A stretch of 64,000 nucleotides of DNA from Chryseobacterium sp. JAH (GTDB lineage Bacteria; Bacteroidota; Bacteroidia; Flavobacteriales; Weeksellaceae). Each line of letters begins with the position of its first letter. Position 1 is the first letter of the stretch. Under the pieces are notes generated by a model, which was not told where the DNA came from, did not search any database, and saw only the letters and a program-made list of their open reading frames with translations. Location: positions 1 to 64,000 of the forward strand of contig NZ_LMAH01000006.1 in the NCBI RefSeq assembly GCF_001507335.1. The letters are read 5' to 3'. Below are positions 53,817-61,696 of the stretch, piece by piece. A program made the translations under genes and the position numbers.

Positions 53817-54806
53817 CTAACTCACCAACAGACTACAACCCCGAATATCAGAGTGGTCAATTCTTCCCAGGACCTGAAATTTCTTGTCATTCTCCGGTAA
53901 CAATTTACCCAAATCCTGCGTAGCAATAAACGAACAGGAATGAATATTTGCCAAGTCAATAATATTGATTGCTCCGGTTTTTCCCGCAGTTTCATAACTG
54001 AGAGGATCTTCCACATTTCTCACCAAAACCCGCATCCATTCGGGACATTCATACGTATTTCCACCTAAAGAATATGCCTGTGAAAGCAGTTCGGTCATTG
54101 AATATTCTGAATATATTTTTTCAGTTTTAAAACCATCCTGAAGAATTTTAAGCAATTCATCTTTGGTCATTTCTTCTTTACGGCCTTTCATCCCGCCAGT
54201 TTCTATAACAATCAGATTGCTGGAATTTTGAAATACTAAGGAGCTTGAACCACAATAATCAAGAAAATCTAAAAGCGCAAAAGAAACTCCGAAAAGAATG
54301 ACTTTTTTATCATTTACTTCATTGAGAAGCTTGAACAACTCTTCATGATTGTACAGAAAATATCCATTTTCAGCCTTGTCTGATTTTTTCATCAGATAAT
54401 CAACCATGTAAATTAATGATGAATTCTGCTTTTCAAGATAACTTGGAAGCAATCCTAAAAAGATAAAGTCTTCAGGGATGCCAATAAACTGTTCGAAACT
54501 TTTATAGATACTTTCCTGATAGATATTTTCGTTAGCGATATAATGTTTAGACAAATTCATTTGCGTAGTTCCCGAACTCTGAAAATACAAATCCGTGGAA
54601 ATACTTTTGTCTAAAATCTGATGATTTTTAAACATCTCAATTGGCAGAAATGGAATTTTTTCGATAGACTTTACCGCTTCTACGTCGATATTGAGATAAT
54701 CAACAAATTTTTTGTAGATTTCAATGTTTCTGTATTGATACCGAAAAGTAGTCAGCGCCACATCCAGAAATTCTTGTTCGGTCTTTATTTCAAATATACT
54801 TTTCAA
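53817..54806 (-). CDS. LuxE-like acyl-protein synthetase
   Basis: A 329-residue protein of the LuxE/PF04443 family. Near the N-terminus are IPFLPIEMFK and SSGTTQMNLSKHYI (AMP-forming loop), later GLLPSYLEKQ and YSMTELLSQAYSLG, all known for LuxE-type proteins. LuxE activates a fatty acid as acyl-AMP in luminescence; outside lux operons the family occurs with polysaccharide or lipid genes, but no such genes stand directly here. The start is TTG at 54806. Its acyl acceptor is unknown. Confidence 0.82.
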   Translation of the reverse strand: MKSIFEIKTEQEFLDVALTTFRYQYRNIEIYKKFVDYLNIDVEAVKSIEKIPFLPIEMFKNHQILDKSISTDLYFQSSGTTQMNLSKHYIANENIYQESIYKSFEQFIGIPEDFIFLGLLPSYLEKQNSSLIYMVDYLMKKSDKAENGYFLYNHEELFKLLNEVNDKKVILFGVSFALLDFLDYCGSSSLVFQNSSNLIVIETGGMKGRKEEMTKDELLKILQDGFKTEKIYSEYSMTELLSQAYSLGGNTYECPEWMRVLVRNVEDPLSYETAGKTGAINIIDLANIHSCSFIATQDLGKLLPENDKKFQVLGRIDHSDIRGCSLLVS

Positions 54807-54948
54807 TTTAATTAAGAATAATTTTAACGCCTTATTGATTCATTCTGAATCATTTAGGAAACCTGATACCGATTTTAATGTTAATTTAATATGTAAAACT
54901 AAAATTTGGTCAGGTTCTTGCAACTCACTCTGCGGAATATGGATTAGA

Positions 54949-54973
54949 AATAACAGCTTTAGAAACTGTTATT
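54949..54973. terminator. Hairpin in the LuxE-like/LpxH gap
   Basis: AATAACAG pairs with CTGTTATT around a nine-base loop. The tails are poor, so its role in termination is unclear. Confidence 0.35.
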
Positions 54974-54978
54974 CAGGA

Positions 54979-55006
54979 ATTACCTCTTTGGAGGTAATTT
55001 TTTATT
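54979..55006. terminator. Terminator before lpxH end
   Basis: AATTACCTC-TTG-GAGGTAATT followed by TTTTATT on the plus strand; on the minus strand it lies directly behind lpxH. Confidence 0.6.
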
Positions 55007-55775
55007 TCTGCTCAAAAGTTTTCAATTCAAAATCATATTGAAAAACTCCGAATGTGAAATAAGAAATCCAGTCACCCAGATTGATGTATTTTGAATTTTG
55101 ATTTAAATCTAAAACCATCGGCAAATGACGATGACCATAGATAAAGTAGTCAATCTTTTCAGTTTTCAGTTTTTCTTTCGAGTAAATGATCAGAAACTCC
55201 TTATCCTCCCCCAAAAACGCTTTGTCTTCATCTCCGGAAATCATTTTATTCTTCTGAGACATATACAATGCAATCTTCATCGCAATATCGGGATGCAGCC
55301 ATTTGAAAAACCACTGCGCCACAGGATTGGTAAAGACTTTTTTCATTCTTTTATACCCTTTATCACCAGGCCCCAAACCGTCACCGTGAGCAAGTAGAAA
55401 CTGTTTTCCTGCAATTTCAAAATATTGCTTTTTGTAAAAAACGGTACAGCCAATCTCTTCTTCCAGATAATCTTTCATCCAAAGATCGTGATTTCCCACA
55501 AAAAAATAAACGTGAATCCCGCTGTCTTTCAACTCGGCAATTTTCCCGAGAACACGCACATATCCTTTAGGAATTACATGTTTCCATTCATGCCAAAAAT
55601 CAAACAGATCACCCATCAAAAACAAAACCTGAGCATCTTCTTTGATCTCATTCATCCAACTAATAAATTTTTCCTCACGAACTTTGCTCTGCTTCACATC
55701 CGGCGCACCAAAATGCTGATCTGAAGCAAAATATACTTTTTTTCCGGGTTCTAGATTAATGGTTGTCTTTAGCAC
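55002..55775 (-). CDS. lpxH: UDP-2,3-diacylglucosamine diphosphatase
   Basis: Calcineurin-like enzyme of the Raetz lipid A pathway. The metal-binding motifs appear in order: FASDQHFG (residues 16-23), GDLFDFW (about 55), GNHD (about 95), HGDGLGPGD and GHRHLPM. It cuts UDP-2,3-diacylglucosamine to lipid X at the membrane. The start codon is GTG at 55775; no ATG is available nearby. Length is 257 residues, as for LpxH. Confidence 0.9.
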   Translation of the reverse strand: MLKTTINLEPGKKVYFASDQHFGAPDVKQSKVREEKFISWMNEIKEDAQVLFLMGDLFDFWHEWKHVIPKGYVRVLGKIAELKDSGIHVYFFVGNHDLWMKDYLEEEIGCTVFYKKQYFEIAGKQFLLAHGDGLGPGDKGYKRMKKVFTNPVAQWFFKWLHPDIAMKIALYMSQKNKMISGDEDKAFLGEDKEFLIIYSKEKLKTEKIDYFIYGHRHLPMVLDLNQNSKYINLGDWISYFTFGVFQYDFELKTFEQK

Positions 55776-55799
55776 TTTTCTATATTAAATTCAGAAAAA

Positions 55800-56246
55800 T
55801 TATTGATTATCTTCTGCAAACCATTCTCCGTAAGAGTTTTCTGTTTCATGTAGCTTTAAGTAAGCTAAAGAAACATCTGCAGGAAGTTTTGATTTTATTT
55901 TTGCAGCGATGGCGTACAACATGTTTTCACAGGTTGGCTGAAAATTACAGTAAATCACTTTCTGACCTTTATTTTCCAATTCTTCACCCATCTCTCTGTG
56001 CGGAGAAACACCGTTGATCAACACAGAATGATCCCAAACATCAACAATTTCAGCTTTTACAATAGCTTTAATATCTCCAAAATCTACGACCATTCCGTTT
56101 TTAGGATTTTCAAGATCATTGATTGGTTTTCCCTTTACGGTAACGAAAAGTTTATAAGAATGTCCGTGCATATTTTTACATTTCCCATCATAATTGTATA
56201 AAACATGAGCAGTCTCGAATGTAAAAATTTTTGTAATACGTATCAT
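55800..56246 (-). CDS. queD: 6-carboxytetrahydropterin synthase
   Basis: A 148-residue T-fold enzyme that makes 6-carboxytetrahydropterin for queuosine (PreQ0) biosynthesis. Zinc ligands H14, H27 and H29 (MHGHSYKL) and catalytic C23 (GKCKNMHGH) are present; the late ETENSYGEW region supplies the purine-binding Glu. I start at MIRITKIFTFE (residue 31 of the longer open frame), which fits family length. The next upstream -7 box (56251-56258) ends only four bases from this ATG. Confidence 0.92.
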   Translation of the reverse strand: MIRITKIFTFETAHVLYNYDGKCKNMHGHSYKLFVTVKGKPINDLENPKNGMVVDFGDIKAIVKAEIVDVWDHSVLINGVSPHREMGEELENKGQKVIYCNFQPTCENMLYAIAAKIKSKLPADVSLAYLKLHETENSYGEWFAEDNQ

Positions 56247-56250
56247 GGTG

Positions 56251-56258
56251 CAAAGATA
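56251..56258 (-). promoter_or_regulatory. -7 box directly at queD ATG
   Basis: TATCTTTG on the minus strand, four bases from the start codon. If it is the -7 element, the message would start at or near the ATG. No TTTG is found 19 bases upstream of it. Confidence 0.4.
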
Positions 56259-56342
56259 GAGAATTTGATTAGAAAATTGGAATTTCAGTCGACCGGCTTC
56301 TTTATGGAAATTTTTATTAATTTTATCTTCAAACACACACTG

Positions 56343-56996
56343 ATGATTTTAGATTTATTCTTTCCAAACCGATGTATTCACTGCAACAGAATCATAGATG
56401 GAAATTTAATTGTCTGTAATATCTGTTTTGAACAGATCCATTTCACCCATTTTGACTATTCATCCGAAAACAGCTTAAAAGAAAAATGTAAATTGCTCTT
56501 TCCTATTGAGCATGCATATGCTTTGATGCAGTTTGAACAGGAAAATCTCAGCAGAAAAATCATTCATCAATTAAAATACAGAAGTCGGGAAAAAACAGGA
56601 AAAATTCTTGCGGATTGGGTGACAGAAAGATTAAGCTTTAAAAACGAAAAACCTGATATACTGATAAGTGTGCCACTTCATCCGAAGAAAGAAAAGGAAA
56701 GAGGTTATAATCAATTGCACCTGTTTACAAAAACACTGTCTGAATTTTATGGAATTCCGTTTGAGCATCATTTGCTGAAGAGAAATCATTACTCAAAAGC
56801 TCAAGCGTTGAAAGATAAAAAACACCGTCTAGATACTCAAAATACCTTTTCATTGAAAAAAAAGATTTCTAACCACCATGTTTTACTGATTGACGATGTT
56901 TTTACTACCGGAAATACTTTGGCAACAATTGCTTGGGAAATTTTGAAAGAAGGAAATAACAAAGTGAGCGTCCTGGTAATGGCGATGGATGAATAG
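56343..56996 (+). CDS. ComF family phosphoribosyltransferase-like protein
   Basis: A 217-residue ComF/GntX-type protein. A zinc finger with CIHC and CNIC (residues 9-34) is followed by the PRTase fold with the PRPP motif LLIDDVFTTGNT near residue 180 and the LISVPLHPKKEKERGYNQ block. ComF helps single-strand DNA uptake in competence; outside Bacillus its role is less certain. I start at ATG 56343; the frame is open 46 codons further upstream, but that part overlaps queD. It is divergent from queD. Confidence 0.88.
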   Translation: MILDLFFPNRCIHCNRIIDGNLIVCNICFEQIHFTHFDYSSENSLKEKCKLLFPIEHAYALMQFEQENLSRKIIHQLKYRSREKTGKILADWVTERLSFKNEKPDILISVPLHPKKEKERGYNQLHLFTKTLSEFYGIPFEHHLLKRNHYSKAQALKDKKHRLDTQNTFSLKKKISNHHVLLIDDVFTTGNTLATIAWEILKEGNNKVSVLVMAMDE

Positions 56997-57039
56997 TTTA
57001 GATTAAAATATTTTTGCTAATTTTCCATAAACTAATTAT

Positions 57040-57729
57040 ATGAGAAACCTTATTTTACTACATGGTGCATTGGGTCACAGTGATCTATTTAATCCTTATC
57101 TAAATGCGCTTTCACAATCTTTCAATGTTTATACTCCATTATTTTCTGGACACGGAAACACAGAGCTGCCACCAAACGGAATTACGATTGAAACATACAT
57201 TCAGGAATTAAGTGAATTTATTGAAGAGAAAAATTTAAATGATTTCTGTATTTTCGGGCACAGCATGGGTGGCTATATTGCACTTTGTTATGCTTTGGAA
57301 AATCCCGGAAAAGTAAAGTCAGTAATGACATTGGGAACCAAATTTGACTGGACAGAAGAACAGGCATTCAAAGAAAGTAAAATGCTTAATCCTGAGATTA
57401 TTTTAGAAAAAATTCCAAAATATGCCGAATTATTAGAATCGCAACATGGTTCAAATTGGAAAAAATTACTTCCTGCGATTGCCGAAATGATGATTTCTTT
57501 GGGTAAAAATCCGCCGTTACATGATGAAATTTTAAAGAATATAGAAATTCCGGTTCAGATTATGGTCGGAGATCAGGATCATATGGTTACTATTGAAGAG
57601 AGCACTGCAGTTTACAGAAAACTTACAAAAGGAAAATTGGCCGTACTTCCCAACACAAAGCATCCTCTCGAAAAAGCGCAACCAGACTTATTACTCAATC
57701 TGATGCAAGATTTCTGGGATCTGCCTTAA
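57040..57729 (+). CDS. Alpha/beta hydrolase
   Basis: A 229-residue alpha/beta-hydrolase. The nucleophile elbow is GHSMGG (about residues 72-77), and a later catalytic histidine is likely in KHPLEKAQPDLL. The early HGALGHSD region forms the oxyanion hole. The substrate is unknown; esterases, lipases and acyl hydrolases are equally possible. It is transcribed toward upp with no gap (57729/57730). Confidence 0.9.
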   Translation: MRNLILLHGALGHSDLFNPYLNALSQSFNVYTPLFSGHGNTELPPNGITIETYIQELSEFIEEKNLNDFCIFGHSMGGYIALCYALENPGKVKSVMTLGTKFDWTEEQAFKESKMLNPEIILEKIPKYAELLESQHGSNWKKLLPAIAEMMISLGKNPPLHDEILKNIEIPVQIMVGDQDHMVTIEESTAVYRKLTKGKLAVLPNTKHPLEKAQPDLLLNLMQDFWDLP

Positions 57730-58380
57730 TTATCTCTGTAATTTTTCACCATAGCTCAAATCTCCTGCGTCTCCCAAACCTGGAGTGATGTAACCTTTTG
57801 CCGTTAAATTTTCATCAATAGCTCCCACCCAGATTTTAGCCTGTGGATATGCTTTTTCAATCGTTTCAACACCTTGTTTTGATGCGATTGCCACAACGAT
57901 ATGCAGTTGGGAAGGCGTTCCATTAGTCAATAAATCTTTGATAGCTTCGATCAGAGATGCGCCAGTTGCCAACATTGGATCCGCAACGATCAATGGTCTT
58001 CCATCGATATTAGGGCAGGTTAGATAATCCTGTTTAATGGAAAAATAATCGTTGGCATCATGCTTTCTGTAGGCTGCTACAAAACCACAATCAGCCTTGT
58101 CGAAGTAATTTAAAATTCCTTCAAATAAAGGAACTCCGGCTCTTAAAATCGTCGTAATAACTGGCTGAACGGCAATCTCCTGAACTTTTATTGTATCTAA
58201 AGGCGTTTGAATTTCTATTTCCTTTATTTCTAAATCTCTAGAGATTTCAAAAGCAGCAATTTCTCCGATGCGCTCCATATTTCTGCGGAATCTCATTCGG
58301 TCATGCTGAATTTCTACGTTTCGAAGCTCGTTAATCCATGAATTAACTAGGGAAAAAGTTTCAGAAAGCTCTACCGTCAT
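57730..58380 (-). CDS. upp: Uracil phosphoribosyltransferase
   Basis: Converts uracil and PRPP to UMP in pyrimidine salvage. The PRPP motif is VADPMLATGASL (about residues 131-142), with VGAIDEN and YITPGLGDAGD later. Length of 216 residues is standard. It is convergent with the hydrolase gene: the two stop codons are adjacent, so there is no room for a terminator between them. Confidence 0.96.
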   Translation of the reverse strand: MTVELSETFSLVNSWINELRNVEIQHDRMRFRRNMERIGEIAAFEISRDLEIKEIEIQTPLDTIKVQEIAVQPVITTILRAGVPLFEGILNYFDKADCGFVAAYRKHDANDYFSIKQDYLTCPNIDGRPLIVADPMLATGASLIEAIKDLLTNGTPSQLHIVVAIASKQGVETIEKAYPQAKIWVGAIDENLTAKGYITPGLGDAGDLSYGEKLQR

Positions 58381-58416
58381 AATTTTAATTATTCTTATAA
58401 CAAAACTATGAAATAT

Positions 58417-58459
58417 AAAATAAATCCCTTTCAGAAATTTTCTGAAAGGGATTTATTTT
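58417..58459 (-). terminator. der terminator
   Basis: A 21-base perfect arm (AAAATAAATCCCTTTCAGAAA, 58417-58437) with its inverse at 58439-58459 and a single-base loop. It lies directly behind the der stop and in front of upp. Confidence 0.85.
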
Positions 58460-58486
58460 TATGATTTTAAATCGCAGTGAATACGA

Positions 58487-59797
58487 TTATTTCTGTCTGA
58501 AATACACTTCAATCGGAACTCCGGTGAAACCAAATTCTTTTCTCAGCTGATTTTCTGTAAATCTTTTATATGCTTCTTTTACATACTGTGGTAGATTACA
58601 GAAGAATACAAATTGTGGCGACGGTGTCGGCAACTGTACACAATATTTAATTTTAATAAATTTACCCTTGTTTGCTGGCGGCGGAGTACGTTCGAAGATA
58701 GGAAGCATTACTTCATTCAATTTTGAAGTTTTGATTTTTTTCTTACGGTCTTCGTAAACTACCATGGCCATTTCTACAGCTTTCAGGATTCTCTGTTTCG
58801 TTAAAGCAGAAACAAAAAGAATTGGAATATCACTGAACTGCCCGATTTTCTCTTTGATAGACTGTTCGAAATCTCTGACGGTATTGGTTGTTTTATCTTC
58901 AATCAAATCCCATTTGTTCACAACGATGACGATCCCTTTTCTGTTTTTCTGAGCCAGACCGAAAATATTCATATCCTGAGATTCCCAACCTAAAGTTGCA
59001 TCAACCATAATAATCACAACATCAGAAAACTCGATGGAACGAATGGATCTCATTACAGAATAGAATTCTAAATCTTCATTTACTTTAGATTTACGACGCA
59101 TTCCGGCAGTATCCACCAACACAAATTCATGTCCGAATTTATTATAAAGTGTCTGAATACTGTCTCGTGTAGTACCTGCAACATCCGTTACGATGTTTCT
59201 TTCAGCATCAAGCAAAGCATTTGTCAAAGTAGATTTCCCTACGTTAGGACGACCTGCAATAGTAATTTTTGGAAGACCTTCAAAAGGGTCTTTATAATCT
59301 GTAGTCGGGAAGTCATTAATTACAGCATCAAGAATTTCTCCCGTTCCTGAACCTGTTGCAGATGACAACGTATAGTATTTTTCAATTCCTAACTGATAAA
59401 ATTCTGTAGCGGCCAATTCTTCTTTTGAAGAGTCTACCTTATTAATTACATGATAAACCGGCTTGTTTGATCTCCTCAACATTTCGTGAATCTCGTAGTC
59501 GGTATCTGTAAGACCTTCTTCAACGTTCATCATAAAAATAATTGACGTTGCCTCATCAATAGCCAGCTGAACCTGTTTTGAAATTTCTTCCTGAAAAACG
59601 TCTTCACTGTTTACTTCATAACCACCTGTATCGATAACAGTAAAGTCTACACCACTCCAGTCAGATTTTCCGTAATGACGGTCTCTGGTAACACCCGAAG
59701 TAGAATCTACAATAGCTTCTCTTCTTTCAAGCAAACGGTTAAAAAGTGTGGATTTTCCTACGTTGGGACGCCCAACGATTGCAACAATATTTGACAT
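58487..59797 (-). CDS. der: GTPase Der (EngA)
   Basis: A 436-residue protein with two consecutive GTPase domains that helps 50S subunit assembly. Both G1 motifs are seen (GRPNVGKST, near residues 8 and 182), with DTGGYE and DTAGMRR (G3) and NKVD, NKWD (G4). A C-terminal KH-like domain (from about residue 355) follows. The gene stands alone with a strong terminator. Confidence 0.97.
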   Translation of the reverse strand: MSNIVAIVGRPNVGKSTLFNRLLERREAIVDSTSGVTRDRHYGKSDWSGVDFTVIDTGGYEVNSEDVFQEEISKQVQLAIDEATSIIFMMNVEEGLTDTDYEIHEMLRRSNKPVYHVINKVDSSKEELAATEFYQLGIEKYYTLSSATGSGTGEILDAVINDFPTTDYKDPFEGLPKITIAGRPNVGKSTLTNALLDAERNIVTDVAGTTRDSIQTLYNKFGHEFVLVDTAGMRRKSKVNEDLEFYSVMRSIRSIEFSDVVIIMVDATLGWESQDMNIFGLAQKNRKGIVIVVNKWDLIEDKTTNTVRDFEQSIKEKIGQFSDIPILFVSALTKQRILKAVEMAMVVYEDRKKKIKTSKLNEVMLPIFERTPPPANKGKFIKIKYCVQLPTPSPQFVFFCNLPQYVKEAYKRFTENQLRKEFGFTGVPIEVYFRQK

Positions 59798-60024
59798 AAA
59801 AAATGTTTAATAACCCTTGAGATGAACTCAGGATCAGATTATCAATGGGTTACTCCAACTATTGGAGCCCAATTTTTTTGCAAAGATAAGGTTTTAATAT
59901 TTAATATTTAAATTCATTTATTCTAAATAGCTAATTAACAAATAAATACTCGATATTTTTTTCTAAATTTAAACCTTAGGCACGAGATGTGATTTACTTA
60001 ATTATCTTTTTAAAATTGAGCTTT

Positions 60025-60489
60025 ATGAAGAAAATACTTATTATTTTTTTGGTTGCGTTTGTTATCATTCAGTTTTTTCCGATTGACAAAACAAATCCAC
60101 CCGTGAATGAAGGAATGGATTTTTTAAGAATTAAAGATACTCCTGAAAACACAGCTAATATGATTAGAACTTCGTGTTACGACTGTCATTCAAACGAAAC
60201 GAAGTATCCTTGGTATTCGAGCATCGCACCATCATCCTGGTTTCTGAAAAACCATATCAATGAAGGGCGACAGCATTTAAACTTCTCTATCTTTGCGATG
60301 TACGAGCCCAAAAGACAGATTCATAAAATGGAAGAATGTATTGAGATGATCGAAAAGAGAGAAATGCCATTAGAGTCTTACTACATCGGTCACCAGAACG
60401 CCAAGTTGACTGATCAGCAAAGAAAAGAACTCATTACCTATTTCAAAAAACAAATAGAAGACACGCAAATAAAAAATGCAATAAAGTAA
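60025..60489 (+). CDS. Heme-binding domain protein (CxxCH)
   Basis: A 154-residue protein with an N-terminal membrane anchor or signal (residues 2-17). The heme-attachment motif CYDCH lies near residue 48, followed by the family block SNETKYPWYSSIAPSSWFLKNHINEGR. Such small c-type proteins are common in Bacteroidota; electron transfer is likely, the partners unknown. I start at ATG 60025; the frame's earlier GTG adds twelve residues. The DCC-family gene follows by seven bases, so they are co-transcribed. Confidence 0.85.
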   Translation: MKKILIIFLVAFVIIQFFPIDKTNPPVNEGMDFLRIKDTPENTANMIRTSCYDCHSNETKYPWYSSIAPSSWFLKNHINEGRQHLNFSIFAMYEPKRQIHKMEECIEMIEKREMPLESYYIGHQNAKLTDQQRKELITYFKKQIEDTQIKNAIK

Positions 60490-60496
60490 TTAGATC

Positions 60497-60910
60497 ATGG
60501 AAGAAAGATGGAAGGATAAACATATTGTATTTTTTGACGGCGAATGTGGCGTCTGCAACTTTTGGGTACAATGGATTTTGGAAAGAGACAGAAATGACCA
60601 GTTCATGTTTGCTTCACTACAATCAGAATTTGGACAAAAATTTCTTTCCGAAAGAGGTCTTGAGACTAAACAGTTTAATACCATGTATTTGTGGAAACCC
60701 AACTCTTATTATTTAATTAAATCACGAGCAGTTTTAAAAATTGCAGATTTGTTGGGCGGAATTTACAAGCTGTCTGTTGTCGGAAAACTGATGCCTACAT
60801 TTTTAAGTGATAAAATTTATGACAAAATCTCTGAAAACAGAATGAAACTTTCTGCACAGAAATGCTTTCTGCCCGACCAGCATCAGAAAAAGAAATTTAT
60901 TGAAGTTTAA
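60497..60910 (+). CDS. DCC-family thiol-disulfide oxidoreductase-like protein (DUF393)
   Basis: A 137-residue protein. The eponymous DxxCxxC motif appears as FFDGECGVCNF at residues 11-21. The rest shows the family pattern with FASLQSEFGQKFL and LPDQHQKKKF end. It probably catalyses thiol-disulfide exchange. It lies seven bases behind the CxxCH heme protein gene, which suits a role in heme or thiol chemistry. Confidence 0.85.
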   Translation: MEERWKDKHIVFFDGECGVCNFWVQWILERDRNDQFMFASLQSEFGQKFLSERGLETKQFNTMYLWKPNSYYLIKSRAVLKIADLLGGIYKLSVVGKLMPTFLSDKIYDKISENRMKLSAQKCFLPDQHQKKKFIEV

Positions 60911-61013
60911 TTGGTTTGAATTTTGGTATTTGACAAAATAAGGAAAAGCTATAATTTTTAATTAAATTATGACAAACATTTAAGTTTTTCTGACGGTTTT
61001 TTTTATTAATCCA

Positions 61014-61021
61014 TATATTTG
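61014..61021 (+). promoter_or_regulatory. -7 box close to DUF4290 ATG
   Basis: TATATTTG ends six bases before the ATG at 61028. A TTTC further upstream is the only, poor, -33 candidate. Confidence 0.4.
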
Positions 61022-61027
61022 CACATT

Positions 61028-61696
61028 ATGGAATATAACACCCAAAGAACTCAGCTTAATATGCCGGAATACGGCAGAATCATACAACAGTTGGTTGAGC
61101 GTTGCAAAGAGCTTCCTACAAAAGAAGGAAGAAACGAAATGGCAATGGCAATCATTGATTTTATGGGTCAGAGAAACCCGCAACTACGAGACGAAGACAA
61201 TTACAAACATAAACTTTGGGATCATCTATATATTTTGGCTAAACATGATCTCGACATTGATCCGGTATACCCTTTCCCAACAAAAGAAGAACTTGAGGAA
61301 AAACCAAAAAGAATGGAATACCCCAAACTTCAGGGTGACTTTAAATTTTATGGAAAAAGTATTCTTCAACTGATAGAAAAAGCAATTGAACTTGAACCAG
61401 GAGATGAAAAAGAAGCTCTGATTGAAGTGATTGCCAACAACATGAAGAAATCTTATAATGTTTACAACAAAGAACATGTGACCGATGATGTGATTTTCCG
61501 TCATCTGAAAGAACTATCATCCAACAGGCTTGATTTAACCAATATTGAATCTCTTGAAAAAAGTAAGATCTATTACGCAACCGCAAACCGGAACAATCTG
61601 AACAAGAACAATAATAACAGAAATCAAAGCAATACTAACAACAATATTAACAAAAGAAGATTCACAAATAACAACAATAATAAGAATAGAAGATAA
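61028..61696 (+). CDS. DUF4290 domain protein with Asn/Arg-rich tail
   Basis: A 222-residue protein. Residues 1-180 form the DUF4290 domain (YNTQRTQLNMPEYGRIIQQLV, KLWDHLYILAKHDLDIDPVYPFP). Residues 185-222 are almost only Asn, Arg and Lys. This low-complexity tail could bind RNA. I use ATG 61028; the frame is open to TTG 61019. The stop codon overlaps the murA start by one base (TAATG), so translation of the two is coupled. Confidence 0.88.
   Translation: MEYNTQRTQLNMPEYGRIIQQLVERCKELPTKEGRNEMAMAIIDFMGQRNPQLRDEDNYKHKLWDHLYILAKHDLDIDPVYPFPTKEELEEKPKRMEYPKLQGDFKFYGKSILQLIEKAIELEPGDEKEALIEVIANNMKKSYNVYNKEHVTDDVIFRHLKELSSNRLDLTNIESLEKSKIYYATANRNNLNKNNNNRNQSNTNNNINKRRFTNNNNNKNRR

Noticed and set aside
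54835..55041. Open frame of 68 codons in the LuxE-like/LpxH gap
   Set aside because: It overlaps the 3' end of lpxH in antisense, crosses two hairpins and has no protein-like composition.
61336..61696. DUF4290 Asn-rich end as a frameshift artefact
   Set aside because: The frame runs on to a normal stop which overlaps the murA start, so the tail is likely real.
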